A stretch of DNA of 64,000 nt from Flavobacterium kayseriense (GCF_014305095.1 NZ_JACRUI010000005.1:248001-312000); one strand, 5' to 3'. Counted from the stretch's first letter, positions 1 to 9,530 are shown. Made by a program: numbers and translations. The notes: generated by a model from the sequence alone, not told the origin.

Positions 1-1997
1 ATCTTATTTCGAAAACTATAACCATTTGCTTTTTGGTATTGGTACAAAAATTCGGCTTTCAAGGAAGCTACGTCAACATTAGAAGGACATTCGCTTGCGC
101 AAGCTTTACAATTCACACAAAGATCAAATACTTCGTATAATTCTTTATGATTGAATTTATTTTCTTTTTCAGAATGAGTCAGATATTCTCGTAACGCGTT
201 CGCACGTGCCCTAGTGGTATCTTTCTCATTACGGGTAGCACGGTAACTTGGACACATAGCCCCTCCTGCCGATGGTAATTTGCGACAGTCGCCAGATCCA
301 TTGCATTTCTCGGCTGCTCTTAAAATACCCATACTATCAGAGAAATCTTGAAGCGTTTGAATCTCTGGTTCTTCCCTATCGGTTTCAAAACGAAAATTCT
401 CATCCATTTTTAAGGCATTTACGATTTTACCCATATTCAAAACCGAATTTGGGTCGAAAGCCAGCTTTACTCGCTTAAGCAATTCGTAGTTTTTCTCGCC
501 AATCATAAACGGCAAAAATTCACCACGTACAATTCCGTCACCATGTTCTCCACTTAAAGAGCCTCGATACTTTTTTACCAAAATAGCAACTTCAGTAGCA
601 ATATTTCTAAACTGATGAACGCCTTCTGAAGTTTTTAGATTCAAAACAGGACGCAAGTGTAATTCACCCGCTCCAGCATGTGCATAATAAATCGCGCTTT
701 GTCCATGTCGCTCCATCATCGCTGAAAAGTCAGCAATATAAGCTGGTAAATCGCTTAGCTCAACTGCAGTATCTTCTATAGAATCTGCCGCTTTATCATC
801 ACCAACGATACTTCCTAACAAACCTAATCCCGCTTTTCTAAGTTCATTTACCTTTTCAATATCTACTCCATATAACTTTGGAGAAGCATAACCAAATTGA
901 TGCTCTTCCAAATCTTTAATCAACGCATTAGCTTGGTTTTCGGCATCTTCCATGCTTTCATGTGAGGCAACCTCAAATAACATCATTGCTTTGGGTTCTC
1001 CTTTAATAAAAAACCTGTTTTTACTTTGTTCTTTATTTGTTTTGGTACAATCTAAAATGGTATCATCTATCATTTCGCAAGTGTACAAATGGTGTTTCAT
1101 GGCAACCAAAACCGCTTCTAAACTTTCTTGAATACTTGTAAAATGTGTCACAACCATTACATTATTGGTCGGTGGCAAATCATCTAATTGCAAGGTTACT
1201 TCGGTTGTGAAGGCCAGAGTTCCCTCGCTTCCGCATAGTAGTTTTCCAACATTTATCGTTGGTTGGCTTCCGCCAAAGAGGTCTGACTGCAATAACACAT
1301 CAACGGCATAACCCGTATTTCGTCTGTGAATTTCTGGCTTTGGAAATTCTTTTTTTATTTCGTTTTGGGTTTTACAATCAGAAAGTTCAACGTGCAGCGA
1401 TCTATAAATCGAATTCTCTAAAGAAGTTCCATTGGTCTTCGCTAAAAACTCAGCTGATGTCAAATCCTTAAATACAGCTGTAGATCCATCACTCAAAATA
1501 GTTCTGATCTCAATGATTTTATCACGAGTTACACCGTATCGAATGGATGTTGTTCCCGAAGAATTATTCCCGACCATACCGCCTACCATACATCGATTTG
1601 AGGTCGAAGTATTAGGACCAAAAAATAATCCGAACGGTTTTAAATATAAATTAAGCTCATCCCGGATTACCCCTGGCTGAACAGTTACTGTTTTTTTAAT
1701 AGGATCGAAAGAAAGAATCTTAGTGAAATACTTGGACACATCCACCACAATACCCTCCCCTACAGTTTGCCCTGCAAGCGATGTTCCTGCAGTTCTTGGA
1801 ATCAAAGAAATCGAATGTTCATTTGCAAAATGAACTAAATTTACAATATCAGCATCTGTTTTAGGCAAAGCCACAGCCAAAGGAATAATACGGTAAGCCG
1901 AAGCATCTGTAGCATACAATGTTTTATGAAGGTCGTCGAATAAAAGCGTGCCATCTAATGATACTGCTAATTTTTGGAACTGATGTTTAGTAAGCAT
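1..1997 (-). CDS. FAD-linked oxidase / 4Fe-4S ferredoxin fusion (GlcD-GlpC type), 3' end cut off by window
   Basis: The reading frame starts at the ATG complementary to 1995-1997 and runs off the window at position 1, so only about 665 residues are visible. The N-terminal half is an FAD-binding type-4 (PCMH) domain with the motif PRTAGTSLAGQTVGEG and a GGMVGNNSSGT segment. The C-terminal FAD oxidase domain ends with YYAHAGAGELHLRP and GSLSGEHGDG. Near the visible end is a ferredoxin motif CVNCKACASECP, preceded by another cysteine-containing segment. Proteins of this layout oxidise D-2-hydroxyacids such as D-lactate or glycolate and pass electrons to quinone through Fe-S clusters, but the substrate cannot be read from sequence. 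The missing part would be the rest of the GlpC-like region. Confidence 0.9.
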   Translation of the reverse strand, partial: MLTKHQFQKLAVSLDGTLLFDDLHKTLYATDASAYRIIPLAVALPKTDADIVNLVHFANEHSISLIPRTAGTSLAGQTVGEGIVVDVSKYFTKILSFDPIKKTVTVQPGVIRDELNLYLKPFGLFFGPNTSTSNRCMVGGMVGNNSSGTTSIRYGVTRDKIIEIRTILSDGSTAVFKDLTSAEFLAKTNGTSLENSIYRSLHVELSDCKTQNEIKKEFPKPEIHRRNTGYAVDVLLQSDLFGGSQPTINVGKLLCGSEGTLAFTTEVTLQLDDLPPTNNVMVVTHFTSIQESLEAVLVAMKHHLYTCEMIDDTILDCTKTNKEQSKNRFFIKGEPKAMMLFEVASHESMEDAENQANALIKDLEEHQFGYASPKLYGVDIEKVNELRKAGLGLLGSIVGDDKAADSIEDTAVELSDLPAYIADFSAMMERHGQSAIYYAHAGAGELHLRPVLNLKTSEGVHQFRNIATEVAILVKKYRGSLSGEHGDGIVRGEFLPFMIGEKNYELLKRVKLAFDPNSVLNMGKIVNALKMDENFRFETDREEPEIQTLQDFSDSMGILRAAEKCNGSGDCRKLPSAGGAMCPSYRATRNEKDTTRARANALREYLTHSEKENKFNHKELYEVFDLCVNCKACASECPSNVDVASLKAEFLYQYQKANGYSFRNK

Positions 1998-2131
1998 TTT
2001 GAATTGGGTATTGCTTTTGTTTTTACAAATATAATTTATAGTTTGATGATTATAATAGCAGCAAACTAGTAAAATATCATTAAAAAATAGCAATCAAGTT
2101 TTTAGAACATTTATATTAATTAACTTTATAT

Positions 2132-4057
2132 TTAATAATCAAAGCGTTTAAAGGCTTCGATTGCCTCATACTCAGCAAGCCCTAAATCATCATATATTTT
2201 AGCCGTATTTTTGTTTCTATCCTCAGCTCTTACCCAGAATTCTCTTGAATCAGAACCTTGAAACATAACCCTGTCCTTTTGAGATTGATGATATAAAATA
2301 GCGTGCCTTTTCAATAAAACCTCATCTGGACTTAAAGGCACCGCCATATCTATTTCATCGATATCCCATTCATGCCACGCACCACGATACAACCACAACC
2401 AACAATTACTCATATCAATTTTAGTCTTGAGTTTCCCCATTGCTTCAAAAATAGCGTTCAAACAAACTTCATGAGTTCCATGCGGATCAGCTAAATCACC
2501 CGCTGCAAAAACTTGATGCGGTTTGATTTTTTCTATAATCTCCATCACTATAGCTACATCTTGTAATTCTAAAGGATTTTTTTTTATTTGTCCTGTCTCA
2601 TAGAAAGGCAGATCTAGAAAATGAATGTTATCATCTTTCAGACCAATATAGCGAGTTGCTGCATAAGATTCTCGACGACGAATAAGCCCTTTTAATTTGC
2701 GTACTTCAATTGTATCAATTTGGTTTTCTTTTTTATTTTTTAAAAAATCAATCACTGAATTAAAATTAATATCTATACCATTATTGCCAATAAAATCATT
2801 ACTAACCTCAGCAAATTTCAAAGCTTCATCATCAGTTACTGCAATATTTCCCGAAGTTTGATAAACAACGTGAACGTTATGACCTTGCCTAATTAGTTTA
2901 GAAAAAGTTCCTCCCATCGAAATAACATCGTCATCAGGATGTGGGCTAAATAGGATAATATTTTTTATCGAAGGATTTGCTCTTTCAGGTCGATTAGTAT
3001 CGCTAGTATTTGGTTTTCCTCCCGGCCAACCTGTTATCGTATGCTGCAATTTATTAAACATATTGATATTCAGATCGTAAGCAGAACCTTCTTGCGCTAA
3101 TAAATCGGACATACCATTATTATTATAATCCCTATCAGTAAGTTTGAGAATAGATTGCTTCGTTTTCAGACAAAGCCAAATTATTGCTTTACTTTTCATT
3201 TCCTGAGTCCAAACACATTCGTCAACAAGCCAAGGAGTATCAAGTCGTGTTAAGTGGGATGCTGCTGATTGATCTAAAACAAAGGTAGTATTAGAATGAT
3301 TTTGCAAGAATGTAGCAGGAATTTCAGAACTAATATCACCTTGTATTGTTCGCTTTACAACTGCTGCTTTATTTTGTCCCCACGCAAGTAGAACAATTCT
3401 TTTAGATCTTAAAATAGTAGAGACTCCCATCGTGATAGCTCTTTTGGGAACATTACTTATTCCATTAAAGTCTGAGGAAGCGTCGACCTTAGTAATATGA
3501 TCAAGCGTGATCAAACGTGTTGCAGAATTTGTATGGGATCCAGGCTCATTAAAACCAACATGACCTGTACGACCAATTCCTAACAATTGAAAATCGAGAC
3601 CGCCAACATTCTTTATCTTTGCTTCATAATTTGCACAATATTGATTTAAGTCTTCAATTACCACTGTACCATCGGGTATGTGTACATTCTCAGCTTTAAT
3701 GTCAATATGATTGAATAGATGTTCATGCATGAAGTAATGGTAACTTTGATTATTTTCCTTCTTCATTGGGTAATATTCATCCAAATTAAAAGTAATAACA
3801 CTATCAAAACTCAATCCTTCTTCACGATGCATTCGAACCAATTCTGCATACACAAGTATTGGTGAAGATCCAGTTGCAAGCCCCAAAACACAATTTTGGC
3901 CCTCCGCTTGTTTTGACCGAATCAAATCTGCTATTTCCAAAGCGACAATTTTGGATGCTTCTTGAGAGTTTTTAAAAATCTCACTATGAATTTTCTCAAA
4001 ACGAGTGGTTTCGTATTTACCAGGTGCTACATAATTTAGATTGCGAATGGCTGTCAT
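2132..4057 (-). CDS. NagB-like glucosamine-6-phosphate deaminase fused to PIG-L/LmbE deacetylase
   Basis: 641 residues with two enzymatic parts. Residues 1 to about 280 are NagB-like: substrate loop ATGSSP (61-66), FNLDEYY with the conserved Asp93, and GIGRTGHVGFNEPGS (160-174) with His166 and Glu171. Residues about 365-641 are a PIG-L/LmbE metal-dependent deacetylase with HPDDD at 373-377 and PHGTHE at 525-530. NagB converts glucosamine-6-phosphate to fructose-6-phosphate and ammonia; PIG-L enzymes remove N-acetyl groups from amino sugars. The gene lies 113 bp downstream of the DeoR regulator on the same strand and has its own promoter-like sequence. It sits beside a MurNAc/peptidoglycan salvage locus, where it would process GlcNAc-6-P coming from MurQ. 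Oddity: the residue aligned to E. coli NagB Asp141 is Thr164. Confidence 0.9.
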   Translation of the reverse strand: MTAIRNLNYVAPGKYETTRFEKIHSEIFKNSQEASKIVALEIADLIRSKQAEGQNCVLGLATGSSPILVYAELVRMHREEGLSFDSVITFNLDEYYPMKKENNQSYHYFMHEHLFNHIDIKAENVHIPDGTVVIEDLNQYCANYEAKIKNVGGLDFQLLGIGRTGHVGFNEPGSHTNSATRLITLDHITKVDASSDFNGISNVPKRAITMGVSTILRSKRIVLLAWGQNKAAVVKRTIQGDISSEIPATFLQNHSNTTFVLDQSAASHLTRLDTPWLVDECVWTQEMKSKAIIWLCLKTKQSILKLTDRDYNNNGMSDLLAQEGSAYDLNINMFNKLQHTITGWPGGKPNTSDTNRPERANPSIKNIILFSPHPDDDVISMGGTFSKLIRQGHNVHVVYQTSGNIAVTDDEALKFAEVSNDFIGNNGIDINFNSVIDFLKNKKENQIDTIEVRKLKGLIRRRESYAATRYIGLKDDNIHFLDLPFYETGQIKKNPLELQDVAIVMEIIEKIKPHQVFAAGDLADPHGTHEVCLNAIFEAMGKLKTKIDMSNCWLWLYRGAWHEWDIDEIDMAVPLSPDEVLLKRHAILYHQSQKDRVMFQGSDSREFWVRAEDRNKNTAKIYDDLGLAEYEAIEAFKRFDY

Positions 4058-4071
4058 ATTTGATATTTTAG

Positions 4072-4136
4072 AGTAGATAATTCAACAAATATAAAAAATT
4101 AAAGCATTCAAAATGCAATAAAACGCATTATCTACT
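4072..4136 (-). promoter_or_regulatory. Promoter of the NagB/PIG-L gene flanked by a 10-bp inverted repeat
   Basis: On the minus strand TATATTTG (complement of 4086-4093) fits the Bacteroidota -7 box, with TTG at 4116-4118 giving a 22-nt spacer. A perfect inverted repeat, AGTAGATAAT (4072-4081) and ATTATCTACT (4127-4136), brackets it with 45 nt between the arms. Inside, 4109-4127 reads TGCGTTTTATTGCATTTTG on the minus strand, resembling the tandem element upstream of the susC-like gene. These are candidate operators for the adjacent DeoR protein. Confidence 0.55.
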
Positions 4137-4170
4137 TAAATTTAATTAAAATACCGCAAAATACTGCAAA

Positions 4171-4920
4171 TTAAATAATAGCTACACCCGCATCTTTATA
4201 ACTTTGTAAAAGAGTATCATTTGGATTTAAGTCAGTTACAATGGTATTTAAGAGATTAATTCCGCATACTGCATGTGGTGATTTACTATTAAGTTTGTCA
4301 GCAGTAAACATGGAAACAACTTTATCTGATGCTTCTAGCATCGCTTTTTTTACAATAGAAACCTCATACCCTACTTCAGTTAATCCCTGCTCTACGTTAA
4401 TACTACTAGCACCCATAAAACAAATATCAGCTTTAATCTTTGACAAAACTTGCAGCACATCTATACCTATAGTAACCATTGCATTTTTTTGCATTTTACC
4501 TCCAATAAATATCAAATCAATATTTTGATATTGTGACAATTGCATCGCTATTGGTAAGCTATACGTGTACACCGTGGCGCTTAATAGAGGAGGAATTAAC
4601 TTTGAAAAAACTAAATTCGTAGTACCTCCACTCATAATGATTACTTGTCCATCATGTAGTAAGGAAAGTGCTTTAAGTCCAATTGCTGTTTTCTTTTTTT
4701 CATTCGAAATAACAATATCAAATACGCTTTTCTCCTTATGTAAGATAGGAATCGCCCCACCATATACTTTCTCAAGTAAGCCTTTTTCGTGCAGTTTCAG
4801 CAAATCTCTTCTTATCGTATCTTCTGACAAACCTAAAACCTCCGCTAGTTCAATAGTATTAACACGTTGTTCTTCAGTTAACTTAGCCATTATAAAGTTA
4901 CGCCTTTCTACTTTTAACAT
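4171..4920 (-). CDS. DeoR/GlpR-family transcriptional regulator
   Basis: 249 residues. The N-terminal winged HTH (about residues 5-58) has the DeoR signature RVNTIELAEVLGLSEDTIRRD followed by LLEKVYGGAI. The C-terminal DeoRC sugar-phosphate sensor domain (about 75-235) contains IMSGGTTN and FMGASSINVEQG. DeoR-family proteins are usually repressors released by a phosphorylated sugar. The gene is divergent from the SusC/SusD/MurQ locus and immediately upstream of the NagB/PIG-L gene, so GlcNAc-6-P, GlcN-6-P or MurNAc-6-P are plausible effectors (inference). The start at 4920 is supported by a promoter about 25 bp upstream. Confidence 0.92.
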   Translation of the reverse strand: MLKVERRNFIMAKLTEEQRVNTIELAEVLGLSEDTIRRDLLKLHEKGLLEKVYGGAIPILHKEKSVFDIVISNEKKKTAIGLKALSLLHDGQVIIMSGGTTNLVFSKLIPPLLSATVYTYSLPIAMQLSQYQNIDLIFIGGKMQKNAMVTIGIDVLQVLSKIKADICFMGASSINVEQGLTEVGYEVSIVKKAMLEASDKVVSMFTADKLNSKSPHAVCGINLLNTIVTDLNPNDTLLQSYKDAGVAII

Positions 4921-4972
4921 ATGTATTAAATAAATTTATGATATACAAATGTATTAAAATAAATGGTTCCAA
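4921..4972 (-). promoter_or_regulatory. deoR-like gene promoter with a repeated 15-16-mer
   Basis: The minus strand has TACATTTG (complement of 4946-4953) and TTG (4970-4972) with a 16-nt spacer. The near-identical direct repeats ATGTATTAAATAAAT (4921-4935) and ATGTATTAAAATAAAT (4949-4964) straddle the predicted transcription start. They could be autoregulatory operators, though AT-richness makes chance repeats easier. Confidence 0.5.
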
Positions 4973-5026
4973 ATTACGCTATCAGTAACGAAACTAGATT
5001 AAAAAAGAACGATTTGAATATGTATA

Positions 5027-5109
5027 TTGCGTTTTGTTGCGTTTTTATACTTAAAAATAAAAATAATTCGAAAAATATTGCAATTGTTTAAAGTAAATAG
5101 ATACATTTG
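5027..5109 (+). promoter_or_regulatory. Promoter and tandem TTGCGTTTT element upstream of the susC-like gene
   Basis: TTG at 5078-5080 and TACATTTG at 5102-5109 (21-nt spacer) form a good Bacteroidota promoter about 32 bp before the chosen start. Upstream, TTGCGTTTT occurs at 5027-5035 and again at 5037-5045, a 10-bp period. A related sequence lies in the NagB/PIG-L promoter, suggesting shared control by the DeoR protein. Confidence 0.55.
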
Positions 5110-5140
5110 TTTACTAACCATTAACACAAACCAAATAATT

Positions 5141-8100
5141 ATGAAAAAATTATTCCTGATTTCATTGTTGTTTTTTTTAGTTCAATCCTCTTTTGCACAA
5201 ACAAAAACAATTTCTGGAACTGTAAAAAACAAAGCCGATGGAATACCAATTCCGGGCGTTACAGTCCTAATTAAGGGCTCCACTAAGAGTTCGATAACTG
5301 ATTTAGATGGTAATTATACCATTAGCGGTACAACTGGAGATATACTAATCTTTAGTTACATTGGATTTGAAACTAAGCAATTAAAACTAACTGATAAAAA
5401 CAACAATTATAATGTTCTTTTATCTGAAGAACTAAATACTTTAAATGAAGTAGTTGTTCTTGGTTCGACTGTCAGAGTGACTAGGAAAGAGCTTGGAAAT
5501 GCAGTTACAAGCTTAAAAGCAGAGGGCCTTAATAAAGCCAAACCAGTAGACATATCATCCGCTTTGCAAGGTAAAATAGCAGGAGCCCAAGTCTCTCAAA
5601 ATTCAGGAGATCCGGCTGGTGGTTTTTCTATTAAACTTAGAGGTACCTCTTCAATCTTAGGGTCATCGGATCCGTTATATGTTATAGACGGAGTTGTTTT
5701 GAATAATGCAACAACCAACTTAACAAACCTAAATGTAAGTAAAGGAAATTCAAACCTTCAAATAGGTCAAAATAGATCTTCAGACATCAACCCTAATGAT
5801 ATTGAAAGTATCGAAATATTGAATGGTGGTGCAGCGGCTGCAATTTACGGTTCCCGCGCTGCAAATGGTGTAATTTTAATATCTACTAAGAAAGGTAAAA
5901 TTGGAGACACCAAATACACTTTTTCTACAAGTCTTACGTCTAATAGTCTACGAAAAAAAGTAGATGTAAATATGTCTGACAAACAATTCGTAAACTCCTC
6001 TACGGCATTATTTCCTATCCAAGGTCAAGCAGCTAGTCCAACAACCGTTTTAGTCGCAGGAAGAAACCTTGAAACTCAAACTATTTCAGGAATTAAAAGG
6101 TACGATTACCAAGATGATATTTTTACTACTGGAATCGGGACTGACACTTATTTCTCTTTACGAGGAGGAGATGAAAAAACAAAGTACTTTTCATCTATAG
6201 GATATTTAAAAAACGAAGGTATTGTAAAAAACACTGATTTTTCACGTTTAGGAGCAAAAATAAGATTACAACACGAGTTTAGTGATAAATTATCTGCATC
6301 TATTGGCTTAAATTATATTACATCCAATTCAAATGAAAAGCCTGATGGAAATGTTTTTTGGAGCCCTATTAACTCGATAACGATAACTAACAACATATAT
6401 GATATCAATCAGCGTAATTCAAATGGTGATTTATTAGCAGTTGATCCAAATAGAGTTAATCCATTGTCAGTAATTGAAACTTTTAAGATTACGCAAAAAA
6501 CAGACCGCATGGTTTCTGACGTTCAACTGAACTTTAAACCATTTGAGAATTTTAATGCTGATTTCATCTTTGGTTTAGACAATTACAATCAAAAAGGAAA
6601 AGTGTTTATTCCAAGATATCCTTACTCGCCTGTTAACGGAACTTATTTTAATGATGGATACGTTTCTGAGGCAACAAATAGAGTGGTGCAATTTAATAAT
6701 GATCTTAACCTGAGATATTTATGGAATATCAACAAAGATTTAAAACTAACCTCATTCGCAGGATACAACGTCCAAACGTACAGAGATCAGCTTTTTGCTA
6801 TTGAAGGACGAGATTTAAAGCCATTTGTTGAAACCATTAATGCATTTAACACTTTATTACCTGGATCTCCTAATGCTGGAGAGTCAAAATATAACTTATG
6901 GGGGTACTACATTCAAGAAACTATTGGTTTTAAAGATAAACTTTTCTTAACTGTCGCTGGTAGACAAGACGCTTCGACGGTTTTTTCTAAAGAAAATCGC
7001 TCTCAGTTCTACCCTAAAGTGAGTGTTAGTTACGTATTATCTGATGAGAAATTCATGCAAGATTCACCAGTAAGCTCTGCTCGCTTACGTGCATCATGGG
7101 GAGAATCTGGAAGTTTAACTGCGATTACTCCTTATGCTAGATTTACTAATTATGCCACGGGCAATCTAATTGGAAATACCTCATTTACTCTTGAAGGCTT
7201 TAAAAAGGGTAACCTAGATTTGCGTCCCGAAAAAAGTTCTACCTATGAAATAGGTGCAGACTTAGGATTTTTAAATGATCGCGTTAATCTATCTTTTAGT
7301 TACTACAATGCTGACATTAAGGACTTATTATTACCTGTACAGCTAGCGAGTTCAACAGGCTCGACTAATACTATCCAAAATATTGGAGAAATGAACAATA
7401 AAGGTTTGGAAATTGGTTTGCGTTATGATGTTATTAAAAAACAAGATTTGAATCTTGATGTCTATGTGAACTATAGCCAAAACAGAAATAAAGTTACTGG
7501 CCTGCCACAGCAAAGATTTAAATTAGATAGCAATCCATCTGGAGCGCCTGTTTTTGTTGAAAGAGGGCAACCAATTGGAATTTATTATGGAACATACTAT
7601 GCTCGTAATAGCGATGGTAGTTTTTTACTAACACCTCAAGGCTATCCTCAAGTAGAAAAAGGTGATGCAACAACTGGAGTTGCAACGAGAGATGCATCAG
7701 GTCAACCAACTGGTACGATTTTAAATAAACAAATAGGAAACCCTAATCCAGATTACATTATCTCTTTTGGTTTAAACTTAAATTACAAAAAATTCGGAAT
7801 GTCTGTATTATTTGATGGTGTTCAAGGTGTAGATGTATTTGATGCAGATTACAGAACTCGTCAAGGAGTAGGTAGTGGAAAATTAGTTGAACAAGAACTT
7901 AATGGAGAATTACCTAGAGGCTATATTTGGTCAATTTACGGAATCGAAGAATTTAGAGTAGTTGACGGAAGTTATATTAAGTTGAGAGAAGTTTCGTTTA
8001 ATTATTCTTTTGGAAAATTAAATTCCTTTTTTGATGACTTAACGATTAGTGCAAGTGGACGAAACTTGTATTCATGGGATAAATTCACAAGTTTTGATCC

Positions 8101-8200
8101 AGAAACCAATTCAGGAGGTCAGTCTTCAGTAGCCAAATATAATTTTGGAACTGTCCCAATTCCAAGATCATTCTCTCTTGCATTAAAATTTCAATTCTAA
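5141..8200 (+). CDS. SusC/RagA-type TonB-dependent outer-membrane receptor
   Basis: The start at 5141 is chosen because it opens with a Sec signal peptide (MKKLFLISLLFFLVQSSFAQ) and follows a good promoter; an upstream in-frame alternative start at 5027 would add 38 residues before it. The 1019-residue product has an N-terminal carboxypeptidase-regulatory-like beta domain (about 22-105, ITDLDGNYTI), a plug with LRGTSSILGSSDPLYVIDG and IEILNGGAAAAIYGSRAANG, and a long beta-barrel ending in the outer-membrane signature ALKFQF. SusC proteins form the pore of a TonB-driven glycan or peptide importer capped by a SusD lipoprotein. The partner gene follows after 16 bp, and the downstream MurNAc genes suggest peptidoglycan fragments as cargo (inference). 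Confidence 0.95.
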   Translation: MKKLFLISLLFFLVQSSFAQTKTISGTVKNKADGIPIPGVTVLIKGSTKSSITDLDGNYTISGTTGDILIFSYIGFETKQLKLTDKNNNYNVLLSEELNTLNEVVVLGSTVRVTRKELGNAVTSLKAEGLNKAKPVDISSALQGKIAGAQVSQNSGDPAGGFSIKLRGTSSILGSSDPLYVIDGVVLNNATTNLTNLNVSKGNSNLQIGQNRSSDINPNDIESIEILNGGAAAAIYGSRAANGVILISTKKGKIGDTKYTFSTSLTSNSLRKKVDVNMSDKQFVNSSTALFPIQGQAASPTTVLVAGRNLETQTISGIKRYDYQDDIFTTGIGTDTYFSLRGGDEKTKYFSSIGYLKNEGIVKNTDFSRLGAKIRLQHEFSDKLSASIGLNYITSNSNEKPDGNVFWSPINSITITNNIYDINQRNSNGDLLAVDPNRVNPLSVIETFKITQKTDRMVSDVQLNFKPFENFNADFIFGLDNYNQKGKVFIPRYPYSPVNGTYFNDGYVSEATNRVVQFNNDLNLRYLWNINKDLKLTSFAGYNVQTYRDQLFAIEGRDLKPFVETINAFNTLLPGSPNAGESKYNLWGYYIQETIGFKDKLFLTVAGRQDASTVFSKENRSQFYPKVSVSYVLSDEKFMQDSPVSSARLRASWGESGSLTAITPYARFTNYATGNLIGNTSFTLEGFKKGNLDLRPEKSSTYEIGADLGFLNDRVNLSFSYYNADIKDLLLPVQLASSTGSTNTIQNIGEMNNKGLEIGLRYDVIKKQDLNLDVYVNYSQNRNKVTGLPQQRFKLDSNPSGAPVFVERGQPIGIYYGTYYARNSDGSFLLTPQGYPQVEKGDATTGVATRDASGQPTGTILNKQIGNPNPDYIISFGLNLNYKKFGMSVLFDGVQGVDVFDADYRTRQGVGSGKLVEQELNGELPRGYIWSIYGIEEFRVVDGSYIKLREVSFNYSFGKLNSFFDDLTISASGRNLYSWDKFTSFDPETNSGGQSSVAKYNFGTVPIPRSFSLALKFQF

Positions 8201-8216
8201 TTTTAAAACAAACAAA

Positions 8217-9485
8217 ATGAAAAAAATATTTATATCAATGTTAACGATGAGTCTATTTTTCACGTCGTGTAATGATGAATTTCTAGACCCTACTCTACCC
8301 TCTCAAGAAGCAGTTTTAAGTACTAGAGGAGGACTGATAGGCGCAGCAAATGGTTTACAACAATTGTGGTCGACTACAAGGCTAAGTCCTGTATACACGA
8401 TAATCACCGCAAATGGGTTTACCACAAATGAATTAAGACTAATTAACGCCGGTAATGCAGATGAAGGTGAACTATCTATTGGTGGTGTGTCCTTAACATC
8501 AAAGAATGCACTTACAAACAATCTTTGGTCTCAATGTTTAGTAATAAACTCTGAATCACAAAAAATAATAGATAATGTTAATGTGTTGACTGTTGAAAGT
8601 GAAAAAGCAAGTATTTTCGTTCATGCATCAATTTTTAAAGCCATGGCGCTCGGTACATTGATTCAGTTTTATGAAAGTGTGCCAATAAAAACAATGTCGA
8701 ACTCACCTTTTAATTCTAGAGCCCAAGTATTAGCAGAAACAATTGCAACACTAAAAGCAACAGAATCTTATCTTTCAAATGCCAATGGTTTTACAGGATT
8801 AATTTCGAGTATAAAGTATAAGAATACAGTAAACGCCCTTTTAGCTCGCTATTACATGATGGCAGGTGAACTAGATAATGCTCTTACACACGCCAATGTA
8901 GTCGACTTGACATCAAAATCAACCTTTACTTATGATGCCGTAAGCAATAACCCAATTGCTTTTAATTCGATATTAACGAACAACGTATACCAACCCTTAG
9001 ACCGCACTTTTGGTTTGCCAAGTAGTTTAGCTCCGGTCAGTAATGATGGACGTGTTAACTTTTACATAACTACAGGTTCAAATCCTGCAACAGCTGCTGG
9101 ATTTTTTAATTCAAATACTACTGCAATTCCAGTATATCTGCCAGGTGAGATTACTTTGATCAAAGCCGAAGTTTATGCCCGAAAAATACCAAATATGTTA
9201 AATGATTCTAAAATGGAATTAGATAAAGTTTTGACAAAAACAGCATCAAATGATGCTTTTGGAATTGGAGCGAACCTGCCCGCATATACAGGCACAATGA
9301 GTCAAGCTAGCTTATTGACCGAAATATATAGAAATAGATGCATTGAGTTATTTATGTCAGGTTTAAAACTAGAAGACAGCAGACGCTTTAGTCGTCCAGC
9401 AAATGAAAGAAACAGAACGTATTATCCATACCCTGATTCTGAAAGGTTTAATAATACAAATACACCTGCAGACCCTGCTAATTAA
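8217..9485 (+). CDS. SusD/RagB-type outer-membrane lipoprotein
   Basis: 422 residues. The N-terminus is a lipoprotein signal with lipobox FFTSC, so the mature protein should be lipid-anchored and surface-exposed. SusD hallmarks are visible in the C-terminal half: LPGEITLIKAEVYAR and the RNRCIELFMSGLKLEDSRRF segment, then RTYYPYPDSER near the end. At 422 residues it is slightly short for the family. It should bind the substrate and act as the lid of the preceding SusC barrel. A hairpin resembling a terminator follows 9 bp after the stop codon. Confidence 0.93.
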   Translation: MKKIFISMLTMSLFFTSCNDEFLDPTLPSQEAVLSTRGGLIGAANGLQQLWSTTRLSPVYTIITANGFTTNELRLINAGNADEGELSIGGVSLTSKNALTNNLWSQCLVINSESQKIIDNVNVLTVESEKASIFVHASIFKAMALGTLIQFYESVPIKTMSNSPFNSRAQVLAETIATLKATESYLSNANGFTGLISSIKYKNTVNALLARYYMMAGELDNALTHANVVDLTSKSTFTYDAVSNNPIAFNSILTNNVYQPLDRTFGLPSSLAPVSNDGRVNFYITTGSNPATAAGFFNSNTTAIPVYLPGEITLIKAEVYARKIPNMLNDSKMELDKVLTKTASNDAFGIGANLPAYTGTMSQASLLTEIYRNRCIELFMSGLKLEDSRRFSRPANERNRTYYPYPDSERFNNTNTPADPAN

Positions 9486-9494
9486 AAAAAAACA

Positions 9495-9530
9495 AACGAG
9501 GTATCTATCGCAATTATTTACCTCGTTTTT
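9495..9530 (+). terminator. Terminator/attenuator hairpin between susD-like gene and murQ
   Basis: AACGAGGTA (9495-9503) pairs perfectly with TACCTCGTT (9519-9527), loop 15 nt, followed by a short T run. It lies only 14 bp before the murQ start, so it probably lowers expression of the downstream catabolic genes relative to SusC/SusD. Confidence 0.65.

Noticed and set aside
5027..5140. Upstream extension of the SusC-like protein by 38 residues
   Set aside because: The extension precedes a complete signal peptide and would cover the promoter; the start at 5141 is better.
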